From an uncultured Bacteroidales bacterium (lineage in GTDB: Bacteria; Bacteroidota; Bacteroidia; Bacteroidales; Muribaculaceae), in contig CACZHT010000009.1 in assembly GCA_902781045.1 (NCBI GenBank), positions 1 to 64,000 of the forward strand: a stretch of DNA of 64,000 nucleotides. The letters run 5' to 3'. The position numbers and the translations under genes are program-made. This document shows positions 26,723 to 35,278 of the stretch, piece after piece; position 1 is the stretch's first letter; each line of letters opens with the position of its first letter. The notes under the pieces are model-generated. The model ran no database searches. It was not told the DNA's origin and saw nothing but the letters and a program-made list of their open reading frames with translations.

Positions 26723-27607
26723 ATGCAAATAATAGACGGGAAACAGATATCGGCGCAAATCAAGCAAGAGATAGCAGCCGAAGTCGAGAAAATCATTGCC
26801 GCTGGCGGCAAGCGTCCGCACCTTGCCGGTGTGCTTGTGGGTCACGATGGCGGCAGCGAGAGCTACATGAGTTCGAAGGTCAAGGCCTGCGAGCAGTGCG
26901 GGTTCAAGTCATCTCTCATCCGCTTTGAGGAAGACGTGACCGAGCAGCAACTGCTCGACACCATCGACAAGCTGAATCACGACTCAGACGTGGACGGATT
27001 CATCGTGCAGCTGCCATTGCCACGGCACATCAACGAGCAACGTGTCATCGAGGCTATTGACTACCGTAAAGATGTCGATGGTTTTCATCCCATCAATGTG
27101 GGTCGCTTGTCGATTGGTCTGCCATGCTTCCGCTCGGCCACTCCTTCGGGCATCATGATGCTGCTTGAACGCTATGGCATCGAGACCCGTGGCAAGCATT
27201 GCGTGGTCATCGGCCGGAGCAACATTGTGGGCAAACCCATTGCGAGCTTGCTCATGCAGAAGTCCACACCGGGCAACTGTACGGTCACTGTGTGCCACAG
27301 CGCAACCCCGAACATCGCAGACTATACTCGCCAAGCCGACATACTTATCGCTGCTTTGGGCAAGCCGGGCTTTGTCACAGCCGACATGGTCAAGGATGGT
27401 GCTGTAGTCATCGATGTGGGCACCACGCGCGTCCAGGACGACACTCGCAAGTCGGGCTGGAGACTGTGTGGCGATGTCGACTTTGATCATGTCGCTCCAC
27501 GGTGCTCGTTCATCACCCCTGTGCCCGGAGGTGTCGGCCCCATGACCATCGTGTCGCTGATGCACAACACACTTCTTGCAGCCACAAGGCAGATTTATAG
27601 TCTTTAG
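26723..27607 (+). CDS. folD: Bifunctional methylene-THF dehydrogenase / methenyl-THF cyclohydrolase
   Basis: A 294-aa FolD of normal length. The active-site segment is [17 protein letters not shown] (about 49-65) with Tyr and Lys, [14 protein letters not shown] (about 91-104) is the substrate loop, the NADP site is [11 protein letters not shown], and [10 protein letters not shown] (about 266-275) is near the C terminus. It interconverts 5,10-methylene-THF and 10-formyl-THF in one-carbon metabolism. It begins 46 bp after ffh with no terminator between, so the two are probably co-transcribed. Confidence 0.97.
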   Translation: MQIIDGKQISAQIKQEIAAEVEKIIAAGGKRPHLAGVLVGHDGGSESYMSSKVKACEQCGFKSSLIRFEEDVTEQQLLDTIDKLNHDSDVDGFIVQLPLPRHINEQRVIEAIDYRKDVDGFHPINVGRLSIGLPCFRSATPSGIMMLLERYGIETRGKHCVVIGRSNIVGKPIASLLMQKSTPGNCTVTVCHSATPNIADYTRQADILIAALGKPGFVTADMVKDGAVVIDVGTTRVQDDTRKSGWRLCGDVDFDHVAPRCSFITPVPGGVGPMTIVSLMHNTLLAATRQIYSL

Positions 27608-27635
27608 ACGTTATACGTTAGACTTTAGTCGAGTG

Positions 27636-27665
27636 CTCGAGTGCTCGAATAATCGAGCACTCGAG
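27636..27665. terminator. Hairpin between folD and capA
   Basis: A perfect 13-bp stem (arms 27636-27648 and 27653-27665) with loop ATAA. There is no U-tract, so termination is likely but not certain. The arms are built from repeated CTCGAGTG-type words. Confidence 0.6.
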
Positions 27666-27709
27666 TAATTGAAACTTGGAAACCCAAAACCCACAACTCG
27701 TAACATATA

Positions 27710-28771
27710 ATGCAAGTACTCAGCATTCTACTGCTCTCGCTGGTGTCGTTGCTGCAAGGCGGCAGTACGGTCAATCTGGTGTTTTTCGGCGATGCCATGC
27801 AGCATGCACCGCAACTCACTGCGGCCAGGCAGGGTGACGGCTCGTATGACTATTCGCCTTGTTTCCGCTATGTAGAGGACGACATTCGCTGGGCCGACTA
27901 TGCCGTGGTCAATCTGGAGTGTCCGCTAGGTGGGGCCCCCTACACTGGTTATCCAGCTTTCAGTGCCCCAGACACCTATGCCCAGCAACTGTCCACATCG
28001 GGTTTTGACTTGTTTCTCACGGCTAACAACCATTGTCTTGATCGTCGTGACAAGGGGTTGCGACGCACCATCTCCGCCCTTGACTCGATGCACATTCCCC
28101 ATATTGGAACCTACGACAATCCCCTGGCCAGACAGAGGCAAATGCCGTTTATCACCACTATCAAGGGCATCAAATTCGGCCTGCTGGACTACACCTATGG
28201 CACCAATGGCATCCCAGTGCAGGGCGATGCCGTGGTCGACCTGATAGACCGCAACCTCATAGCCAATGACCTGCGCTTGGCCCGTGAGCGAGGGGCGCAG
28301 GTGTTGTGCGTCAACCTGCATTGGGGCATTGAATATCAGTTGCAACCAGTCGAGAGCCAGCGCTCGTTGGCCGATTTCCTCATAGACCAAGGTGTTGACC
28401 TGATTATCGGTGGGCATCCACATGTTGTCGAGCCTATGGAGATGCGCCACAGCGACAAGCACGGCAAGGATGTGCTGCTCGTCTACAGCCTGGGCAACTT
28501 TATCAGCAACCAGCGCGACATAGACAGCCGGGGCGGTGCGATGGTCAAGGTGTCAGTCACCATGGTGGGCGGCAAGCCTCTGGTACACGATGCCCGCTAC
28601 AAGCTATTCTTTGTGCAGAAGCCCAGTTATCGCGGCGAGAATTATGTGGTCATCCCCGAAAACCGCCCCGAGCTCATCCGTGCGGACAGCCGTTCGGAGT
28701 TCAACAGGTTTATGGACCGCGCGCACTCGCTGGTGATGCGCCACAATGTCAACGTGCCACAAGAGAAGTGA
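27710..28771 (+). CDS. CapA/PgsA-family metallophosphatase-like protein
   Basis: A 353-aa CapA-domain protein with an N-terminal hydrophobic signal (about 2-16). Motifs are LVFFGDAMQH (about 22-31), DYAVVNLECPLGG (about 63-75), DLFLTANNHCLDR (about 98-110), VNLHWGIEYQLQP (about 202-214), GGHPHVVEPME (about 239-249) and YSLGNFISNQ (about 262-271), with His and Asn/Asp positions that fit a metallophosphoesterase fold. CapA family members are linked to capsule and poly-gamma-glutamate export, but many are phosphatases of unknown substrate. It opens the second glycan section, after folD. Confidence 0.88.
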   Translation: MQVLSILLLSLVSLLQGGSTVNLVFFGDAMQHAPQLTAARQGDGSYDYSPCFRYVEDDIRWADYAVVNLECPLGGAPYTGYPAFSAPDTYAQQLSTSGFDLFLTANNHCLDRRDKGLRRTISALDSMHIPHIGTYDNPLARQRQMPFITTIKGIKFGLLDYTYGTNGIPVQGDAVVDLIDRNLIANDLRLARERGAQVLCVNLHWGIEYQLQPVESQRSLADFLIDQGVDLIIGGHPHVVEPMEMRHSDKHGKDVLLVYSLGNFISNQRDIDSRGGAMVKVSVTMVGGKPLVHDARYKLFFVQKPSYRGENYVVIPENRPELIRADSRSEFNRFMDRAHSLVMRHNVNVPQEK

Positions 28772-28783
28772 GGCACACTGGAG

Positions 28784-29779
28784 TCAATTCAGTGCCTTGG
28801 TGTTCATGGCGAAGCGGTTGTCAAGCCACTCGACGGGCTTGCGAATCCAACGATAAATGTGCCGCCAGCAGAACGAGCAGATGTGCCCAACAACAATTGC
28901 AACTGCAAACCATAGCACAATCCACAGTGCCGACTCGAGCAAGAATAACGGCATTGAGTCAGTCGAATGGTAGATTTTATGCAAGGTGCGCAAATAGAGT
29001 AGCTGTCCCATTGACGAATCATTGGTGAGATAGACCATCAACGTGCTGCTTGAAATCATGTTGATGTGCTTGTTCTCAAATGCCGGAAGCCGATTGAACA
29101 ACTCGAAGATTGCTACCGCCACAACAACAATCAGTAGATTAGAGTCGGTGTTGAGTTGAGGAACGATGCTGCAGATGACGCCATTAAGCAGAGTACATGA
29201 CAAGACAATGACCACGATGAGTCGGGTGGAAATATTCACAGGATACTTGTGCAGATAATTGCCTATGAGATAGACCACGCAGAACCATAACGTAGAATAA
29301 CCATGTCTCACCCCCAATGAGGGAAGAAACGTGTCAAGCACAGAATATCCCACAGTAGCAACGAGAATGAATGTGAGGTGCAGATGCTTATTCATGGACT
29401 GGGCCGCCAAATTCAGCACTGGTGTCATAATCAAGAGGCCAATGTAAGAGGCTACGAACCAGTAGCAAAGGCTCTGAAACGAAAAAGACCTGTCAGGGTA
29501 AAACTTTGAAACCACAATCAATGAGAGGGCAACGGCAAACAAACACTGAAACAGCAGTCCGAGAATCCTCTTGAAAGAGAATGATGTCCCATAGTAGCCA
29601 GTGATGACAATAAAAATCATCACAGAACCAATGCTCAGAGTTTCAAAAGCCGATCGGCTAAATGCAATCCAAGAAAGTCCATGAGGCATACCGAATGCCT
29701 TATAGTTGGCATGTCCGCAGATAATCAAAAACATACTGACGATGCGCAGCAATTCGATTCTGGAATCTCGATTCTTCAT
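28784..29779 (-). CDS. Membrane acyltransferase (acyltransferase 3 family)
   Basis: A 331-aa polytopic protein with about ten membrane segments, starting NRDSRIELLRIVSMFLIICGHANY, where the Arg-Ile-x-Ser-Met and His match WecH/OatA-type O-acetyltransferases. The ATG at 29779 is preferred; the longer reading from 29785 would use TTG. It is the last gene of the minus-strand operon that begins with the TagD-like gene, 33 bp after the EEP gene. It probably O-acetylates the polysaccharide or a lipid carrier. A close relative in type is at 35275. Confidence 0.87.
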   Translation of the reverse strand: MKNRDSRIELLRIVSMFLIICGHANYKAFGMPHGLSWIAFSRSAFETLSIGSVMIFIVITGYYGTSFSFKRILGLLFQCLFAVALSLIVVSKFYPDRSFSFQSLCYWFVASYIGLLIMTPVLNLAAQSMNKHLHLTFILVATVGYSVLDTFLPSLGVRHGYSTLWFCVVYLIGNYLHKYPVNISTRLIVVIVLSCTLLNGVICSIVPQLNTDSNLLIVVVAVAIFELFNRLPAFENKHINMISSSTLMVYLTNDSSMGQLLYLRTLHKIYHSTDSMPLFLLESALWIVLWFAVAIVVGHICSFCWRHIYRWIRKPVEWLDNRFAMNTKALN

Positions 29780-29812
29780 TCTCAAAAATTGGTTTAGAGT
29801 ATAAATTAAAAC

Positions 29813-30904
29813 TTACTGCCAAGCAAAGGTGGCGACGATGGGGTAGTGGTCGCTGAAGGGAACTCTCAAACACTTGAACCCCGTGGCACGCAGCGAGCCA
29901 CGATAGAGTATGTGGTCGATGTGAAAGAGCATGTTGTGGGCATTGAAAGTATTCAGGTAGCCAGTATGACACTCGGCAAAGGCATCACGCATGTCGTGAC
30001 CACGAAGCGTGCGATAGGCAAACGACTGTGGCACATCGTTGACATCGGCGCACAGAATCACATTGGCCGGACTCTTGTCGATGGAGTCGCGCAACACTCT
30101 GCTCATCCGCTCACGCCTGACAAAGGCCGTGTCGAGCTTGGCATACAACGGCCATGGCGATGAGACAATGACGCTGTCCAGTACCCGCCGTTCGTCCTTG
30201 GCAAGCATGAAAGAGGTCATGTGAGCAGCGATGATGCGCAGTTGCTTACTGTCGGGCAGGCGGATGTCGAAGGCAAACCTGCTGATTGACTCGATGACAT
30301 AGGGGAAATAGCGATACACACGTCCAGGCTCAGCTAGAGGCTGGACACGAAACGGGTGTTTCGACAGCAATTCCACTTCGTCATTACTGCTGTGTGTGCG
30401 GTAGGGGTAATGCCGATCAAGCTCGGCCAGCCAGGGATTGATTGACTTGCGCTGATCGTAGCCCACGCCATGCCCCACCGGCTGCAGGAGGATGACAAAA
30501 TCGGCATCCTCGTCAAGAATAAGTCGCATGGCAGGGTGCATCTGTGTTCGGTCGGTCCACAGCTTGCCGCTGAATGAAGCCACGTTGTAGCTCATCACCC
30601 TGAACGTGTCGGCAGTCTGTGCCACACTGGGAGTCACATTGAGCGGAAAGTTGGCCCTCAGGCTGGACCCAGTGGCAACAATAGCCAGTGCCACAACAGC
30701 GGCGAGCAACCATCGGCGCGCGAGCAGCAATCCGAAGCACACAGCCAGAGCCAGGACAACGACAAGCGGATAGGTCAACGTCATCACAGCCGGCACCGCA
30801 CCAAACAGTGACGGCCGAAACCATCCACCATAACCCGACAGAAGAACAGCCGACACTGTCAGCAATGTCAGGCACAATCCCCATCTGCCATGGCTCGTCA
30901 ACAT
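29813..30904 (-). CDS. Endonuclease/exonuclease/phosphatase (EEP) family membrane protein
   Basis: A 363-aa protein. Three hydrophobic segments occupy about residues 9-95, followed by an EEP (DNase I-like) domain: VMSYNVASFSG (about 103-113), DADFVILLQPVG (about 131-142), IIAAHMTSF (about 226-234), PANVILCADVNDVPQSFAY (about 277-295) and the final FSDHYPIVATF with the Asp-His pair. The usual Gln/Glu in the second motif reads LLQ, so metal binding is probably kept. The ATG at 30904 overlaps the stop of the upstream gene (ATGA). A membrane-anchored phosphodiesterase or phosphatase acting on lipid or glycan is plausible; the substrate is unknown. Confidence 0.8.
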   Translation of the reverse strand: MLTSHGRWGLCLTLLTVSAVLLSGYGGWFRPSLFGAVPAVMTLTYPLVVVLALAVCFGLLLARRWLLAAVVALAIVATGSSLRANFPLNVTPSVAQTADTFRVMSYNVASFSGKLWTDRTQMHPAMRLILDEDADFVILLQPVGHGVGYDQRKSINPWLAELDRHYPYRTHSSNDEVELLSKHPFRVQPLAEPGRVYRYFPYVIESISRFAFDIRLPDSKQLRIIAAHMTSFMLAKDERRVLDSVIVSSPWPLYAKLDTAFVRRERMSRVLRDSIDKSPANVILCADVNDVPQSFAYRTLRGHDMRDAFAECHTGYLNTFNAHNMLFHIDHILYRGSLRATGFKCLRVPFSDHYPIVATFAWQ

Positions 30905-31953
30905 CAATCAAGGGTGTTCAAGAATTGCTCGGCACACCACAATTGCCACTTCTGGTTGCCGGTGAGACCGGACATGTCGATGTCCTGGCGGAACTCATCG
31001 CGCACTGGGCCGCACCAGTCCTTAAAGACGGCATCAACAGGCCGAGGCATCGGAATCTTGAACGGAATCTCCAGACCCGGATAACGCCGCGCAAACAGTT
31101 CTCGAACCAGATACTTCGGCTCGCCGCCTCGCACGCGCTCCATGTCCAGCGGCTCGCTCATCACCAGCCGGGCGTATGGGTCATGATAGGGTAGGCCGCA
31201 CGCGCCGAACGCGTTCCAGTACGATCCAGAGCTCTCGATTGAGAACACCTCGTCCATAAATCGCATATAGTCAATCTTTGCCTCGGGCAACCGATAACGC
31301 TCATAGAGGTCATACACACTCATGTCGGGGTTCGACAGCACCTGCTCGGGAGGGAGAAAAGTGTAACGCTTGACAAAAGCATCAAAGTCCCATTCACGCG
31401 AAATCAACTGGTCCATTCCTCCGAAAATCAGATCGGCACTCTCGCCCACAAGCATCAGTTCCACTCCATCATCTTTGGCAGCCATTGCCGCTTTAAGAAT
31501 CTGTGGCTCAATGGAGTGCACTGGAGCACACTTGCGCCGCATCACCACTGGTGTGTATTGCACATAGTCATCCCAGTCAATCTCAATCAAGTGGTGTTTC
31601 AGACCAAGTCTCTGACAATAGGTCTGCGCACGCCTCACATCGGCATCAAAGACATCGCTACGGCGAGTCGTGAACGTATAGGCATGACTACCTGGCTGTA
31701 AATAACTGGCCACAATGGCACTGTCCATGCCCCCAGACAGAAGCACACCTATCGACCCGTACGTTTTTGATAATGCGCTTATCTGCAATGCGATGTCACG
31801 ATCCATATCCGCGGCCGAGGCCACACCGACACGCTGGTCGATGGGGATAGGCTCAAAATTGTGGTGCACAAGGCCATCGGCAAAATTCATGTCTTCGCGA
31901 CAGATGTAACGATAGGCCATGAAAGAGCTCAAACAGAAATTCTTATTGGTCAT
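30904..31953 (-). CDS. Asparagine-synthase-like ATP-pyrophosphatase, no glutaminase domain
   Basis: A 349-aa protein aligned only with the synthetase half of asparagine synthase B. The PP-loop is LLSGGMDS (about 71-78), followed by AYTFTTRRSD, MLVGESADLIFGGMDQL (about 167-183) and KYLVRELFARRYPGLEIPFKIPMPRP (about 279-304). The N-terminal Cys2 glutaminase domain is absent, so it must use ammonia from another source or catalyse another adenylation. It lies between the TagD-like gene and the EEP gene, coupled to the latter by ATGA. In glycan loci such proteins are suspected to amidate sugar acids; that role here is inference. Confidence 0.78.
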   Translation of the reverse strand: MTNKNFCLSSFMAYRYICREDMNFADGLVHHNFEPIPIDQRVGVASAADMDRDIALQISALSKTYGSIGVLLSGGMDSAIVASYLQPGSHAYTFTTRRSDVFDADVRRAQTYCQRLGLKHHLIEIDWDDYVQYTPVVMRRKCAPVHSIEPQILKAAMAAKDDGVELMLVGESADLIFGGMDQLISREWDFDAFVKRYTFLPPEQVLSNPDMSVYDLYERYRLPEAKIDYMRFMDEVFSIESSGSYWNAFGACGLPYHDPYARLVMSEPLDMERVRGGEPKYLVRELFARRYPGLEIPFKIPMPRPVDAVFKDWCGPVRDEFRQDIDMSGLTGNQKWQLWCAEQFLNTLD

Positions 31954-31980
31954 CGGCAGATGGATTATTTGATTATTTGA

Positions 31981-32415
31981 TTATTTAACATCAGTCAATA
32001 GGTGCTTCCGCACAACATGCAGTGTTTCGTTGATGCGGGTCGACGATATGCCCTTGGTATAAGGGAAATAGACTATTTTGATTCCCGCTTGGGCAAACTC
32101 GTTCTCATACTGTTGCCATTTTTCGGTGCCATACCAGTCATCGCCCACAAAGAGCAATTGCGCACCCAGTTTCTTGCATGCGGTGAGCTTGTCCATGTCA
32201 TACTGTGGCACTGCCGCATCGACATACTTGATGCTCCGCACAATCTCAATGCGGTCTTCGAACGGAATCATCGCCTGCTTGCCTTTGTAGCTGACCAGCT
32301 CGTCGACAGTCACGCCCACAATCAGCTTGTCGCACATGCCCTTGGCATTCTTGAGCAGGTTGAGATGCCCGATGTGAAACAGGTCATACACACCTGTAGT
32401 GTATCCTATTGTCAT
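31981..32415 (-). CDS. TagD-like nucleotidyltransferase (probable glycerol-3-phosphate cytidylyltransferase)
   Basis: A 144-aa cytidylyltransferase. The GxYDLFHIGH motif is TTGVYDLFHIGHLNLL (about 5-20) and the second motif is the ISSTR of KGISSTRINE (about 123-132). The family makes CDP-glycerol (TagD) or related CDP-alcohols from CTP. A polymerase-like partner (TagB/F family) is divergent at 32560. Start at 32415 is chosen because the core beta strand begins there and a promoter lies 26 bp upstream; the longer reading from 32472 would overlap that promoter. Confidence 0.85.
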   Translation of the reverse strand: MTIGYTTGVYDLFHIGHLNLLKNAKGMCDKLIVGVTVDELVSYKGKQAMIPFEDRIEIVRSIKYVDAAVPQYDMDKLTACKKLGAQLLFVGDDWYGTEKWQQYENEFAQAGIKIVYFPYTKGISSTRINETLHVVRKHLLTDVK

Positions 32416-32440
32416 TATTCGGTTGTTTTTGTTTTGACCT

Positions 32441-32473
32441 GCAAAAGTACACAATTCTTCACTTTTGCACAAA
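32441..32473 (-). promoter_or_regulatory. Promoter of the TagD-like operon
   Basis: Read on the minus strand, TTTG (32473-32470) and TACTTTTGC (32449-32441) are 20 bp apart. It drives the four-gene minus operon 32415 to 28784. Confidence 0.75.
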
Positions 32474-32543
32474 CATTTGCCCTATAATTCTAGCCATTGA
32501 GCAATTTAGACAGCCACAAGGCAATGAAATGAAAACTTTTTTG

Positions 32544-32552
32544 TACTTTTGC
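32544..32552 (+). promoter_or_regulatory. -7 promoter element of the TagB/F-like operon
   Basis: TACTTTTGC lies only 8 bp upstream of the ATG at 32560, so the transcript would be almost leaderless. No clear TTTG -33 box is seen. Confidence 0.5.
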
Positions 32553-32559
32553 ACCACTA

Positions 32560-33846
32560 ATGAGCAGACTGTTAGACATAGCAAAAAACGGCTGTCGATA
32601 TGTGTATCTTCATCTGTGGCAATATCGTCGAGCCGAGAGAACACAGCAGCGCCGCATTGACATCGTGCGCCAGCGAGGCAAAGCCCGTGTGGTGTTTCTG
32701 GCCATGAGCGTGCCCATGTGGAAGTATCAACACCTCTACGAGTTGCTTGCTGATGACCGGCGATTTGATGTGCACATCGTCATCTCGCCAAGCATTGACT
32801 ACAGCATCGAACAGCAGACAAGCGATGTCGAGGCATTGCGACGTTACTTCGATGAGCACCACATGAGCTATGTTGATTTTGACCCGACAGGCAGCACCCC
32901 CGTTGTCGACATCAGGCAAGTGTTTGACCCAGACATCATTTTCTATCCTCAGCCCTATGAGCACCTGCTGGTGCCCGAGCATGACTGCCTCAACTTTTAC
33001 GATCGACTGTTGTGTTACTATCCCTACGCATTCATGACCGGGCGCGGCAAGTTTTCCTATGATTTCCACTTCCACAACCTGGCCTGGCGGCTTTACTATC
33101 CCAACGAAGAGATTCGGCATGAGGCTCAAGTCACCGCTTGGAATCGTGGTCGCAACGTTCGCATCGTGGGACATCCCAACGGTGACGACTTTGCCCTGTG
33201 GAATGGGTCTGACCCCTGGAAGTCCATGAGCGATGGCCGACCACGCAAGCGCATCATCTGGGCGCCCCACTTCTCATTCGATGACAAGTTCGGCCAGTTG
33301 CCCCGGGGCAACTTTCTTTGGGTAGCACACTTCATGCTCGACCTGGCACAGCGTTACCAGGAGTTTGTGCAGATTGCCTTCAAGCCCCATCCGCGGCTGC
33401 TCACCGAATTGTATGCTCACCCCGAATGGGGCCAAAAGCGCACCGACGAGTACTATCAGATGTGGGCCGATATGCCCAACACTCAGCTTGAGCTGGGACA
33501 ATATGTCGACCTGTTCATGACCAGCGACGCGATGATTCATGACAGTGGCTCGTTTGTCATTGAGTACCTCTATACACACAAGCCCGTGATGTTCATCTCG
33601 CGCAACATAGACCACTTCTTAACTGGGCAGACCGCGTTGTCACGCGAGGCGTTCGCACAACTCTACATAGGCAAGAACGAACGCGAGATCATGGACTTTG
33701 TCGACACTGTCGTGCTGGGGGGCGATGACCCGATGCTGCCCCAACGTCAGGGCTTCTACGACCGACACCTGCAGGCGCCCGGCGGCCAATCGACGGCACA
33801 AAACACGCTAGACGACCTGGTAAAATCATTAGGGCTTGATGGGTGA
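32560..33846 (+). CDS. TagB/TagF-like CDP-glycerol glycerophosphotransferase family protein
   Basis: A 428-aa GT-B-type protein of the Glyphos_transf family. The N-terminal Rossmann part has ARVVFLAMSVPMWKYQHLYELL (about 38-59). The C-terminal part has IIWAPHFSFD (about 228-237), AFKPHPRLL (about 269-277), MTSDAMIHDSGSFVIEYLY (about 321-339) and KPVMFISRN. Such enzymes transfer glycerol-phosphate or ribitol-phosphate from CDP donors in teichoic acid and some Gram-negative capsules. With the divergent TagD-like gene this forms a natural pair. It overlaps the flippase gene by 8 bp. Single transfer or polymerisation cannot be told apart. Confidence 0.85.
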   Translation: MSRLLDIAKNGCRYVYLHLWQYRRAERTQQRRIDIVRQRGKARVVFLAMSVPMWKYQHLYELLADDRRFDVHIVISPSIDYSIEQQTSDVEALRRYFDEHHMSYVDFDPTGSTPVVDIRQVFDPDIIFYPQPYEHLLVPEHDCLNFYDRLLCYYPYAFMTGRGKFSYDFHFHNLAWRLYYPNEEIRHEAQVTAWNRGRNVRIVGHPNGDDFALWNGSDPWKSMSDGRPRKRIIWAPHFSFDDKFGQLPRGNFLWVAHFMLDLAQRYQEFVQIAFKPHPRLLTELYAHPEWGQKRTDEYYQMWADMPNTQLELGQYVDLFMTSDAMIHDSGSFVIEYLYTHKPVMFISRNIDHFLTGQTALSREAFAQLYIGKNEREIMDFVDTVVLGGDDPMLPQRQGFYDRHLQAPGGQSTAQNTLDDLVKSLGLDG

Positions 33847-35278
33847 CCTCAAAGAGAAAACGGTGCGAGGTGTCGCATGGAGTTTTGTCGAGCGATTCTC
33901 GGTTCAGGGGGTGACATTCATCCTCGAATTGATTATTGCTCGACTGGTGGGTCCCGACAACTATGGTCTCATCGCCATGCTTGCCATCTTCATGTCGGTC
34001 TCGCAGGTGTTTATCGACGGTGGGTTCTCCAGTGCGCTCATCCAGCGCCAGCAGCGCAACGAGGCCGACTTCTCGACAGTGTTCTACATCAACATCGCCA
34101 TCAGCCTGCTGCTCTACCTGGCCCTGTTCTTATCGGCTCCCGCCATAGCTGCATTTTTCAGCCAGCCAGTGCTTGAGCCGGTCACCCGTGTCTACTCGCT
34201 CAACCTAGTCATCAATTCGCTGGTCGCCGTCAACAAGACTAAACTCACCATAGATGTCGACTTCAAGACGCAGTCTAAGATTTCGTTTTTCTCGGCACTT
34301 CTGTCAGGCTTGGTCGGAGTCGGCCTGGCCTTAATGGGGTGGGGAGTTTGGGCCATAGTGTGGCAGACACTGGTGTGCGCGTTGCTCAATGTTGCTTTAA
34401 GCTTCTACTATGTGAAGTGGGTTCCCCGCTCACGGTTCTCGCTCGACTCGTTCCATCGATTGTTCTCGTTTGGTTCAAAGCTGCTGGTAGCCAATCTGAT
34501 CAGCGCACTGTACGCCAAGATTTATGATGTGGTCGTGGGCAAGAAGTTTTCGGCCAGCATGCTAGGGCTCTATTCACGCGCCGACAAGTTCAACCAATTT
34601 GCCAGCAGCAACATCAGCGGCATCCTGCAACGTGTGTCGTTCCCAGTTCTGAGCCAGATTCAGGACGATGACACCCGCCTGTTGAGTGCTTACCGCAAAT
34701 ACTTGCAGATGTCGGCCCTAGTGGTTTTTCCGCTCATCATGGGTTTGTGTGGAGTCGCCCGTCCCCTCATCCAACTGCTACTGGGACAGGAATGGATGGG
34801 CTGTGTGCCGCTGATGCAGATTCTCAGTTTTGCCTATCTGTGGGACTGCGTGGTCATTGTCAACCTCAACCTGATTTATGTCAAGGGTCACAGCGACTAT
34901 GTCTTGCGGCTTGAGGTCATCAAGAAGTCGGTGGCTTTTGCCATCCTGATAGCCACATTGCCTTTCGGATTGATCCCCATCTGCATGGGGCGAGTGGCCT
35001 ATGCAATCATCTCGTTCTATCTCAACACCTATTATACACGCAAGTTGCTGGGCTATGGATTCTTTGCTCAATTGCGCGAATTGCTGCCACTGATCATCTT
35101 GTCGCTGATGGTAGCTGCTTTAGGGTGGCTGTGCAGCTGGTGGCTAGACAACGCCTGGTGGGCACTGCTCACTGCATTGGCTGTGTGCCCAGTTGCCTAT
35201 ATCGGTGCTTGCTGGGCACTGAAGCTGCAAGTGTTTGACGAATTCTGTAGGCTAGCCAGCAAATATCTCAAGAAATGA
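33839..35278 (+). CDS. MOP-family lipopolysaccharide/EPS flippase (WzxC-like), second copy
   Basis: A 479-aa protein with 12 to 14 membrane segments. The N terminus (VRGVAWSFVERFSVQGVTFILELIIARLVGPDNYGLIAM) is typical of the AmsL/WzxC group. ATG at 33839 is used; an earlier TTG at 33836 is possible. It overlaps the TagB/F-like gene (8 bp) and the acyltransferase gene (ATGA at 35275), so it belongs to the plus-strand operon 32560-38601. It should flip lipid-linked repeat units to the periplasm. It is clearly different from the flippase at 16076. Confidence 0.92.
   Translation: MGDLKEKTVRGVAWSFVERFSVQGVTFILELIIARLVGPDNYGLIAMLAIFMSVSQVFIDGGFSSALIQRQQRNEADFSTVFYINIAISLLLYLALFLSAPAIAAFFSQPVLEPVTRVYSLNLVINSLVAVNKTKLTIDVDFKTQSKISFFSALLSGLVGVGLALMGWGVWAIVWQTLVCALLNVALSFYYVKWVPRSRFSLDSFHRLFSFGSKLLVANLISALYAKIYDVVVGKKFSASMLGLYSRADKFNQFASSNISGILQRVSFPVLSQIQDDDTRLLSAYRKYLQMSALVVFPLIMGLCGVARPLIQLLLGQEWMGCVPLMQILSFAYLWDCVVIVNLNLIYVKGHSDYVLRLEVIKKSVAFAILIATLPFGLIPICMGRVAYAIISFYLNTYYTRKLLGYGFFAQLRELLPLIILSLMVAALGWLCSWWLDNAWWALLTALAVCPVAYIGACWALKLQVFDEFCRLASKYLKK

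Noticed and set aside
25705..26811. A 368-codon ORF antisense to ffh
   Set aside because: Shadow of the ffh and folD coding frames; no motif.
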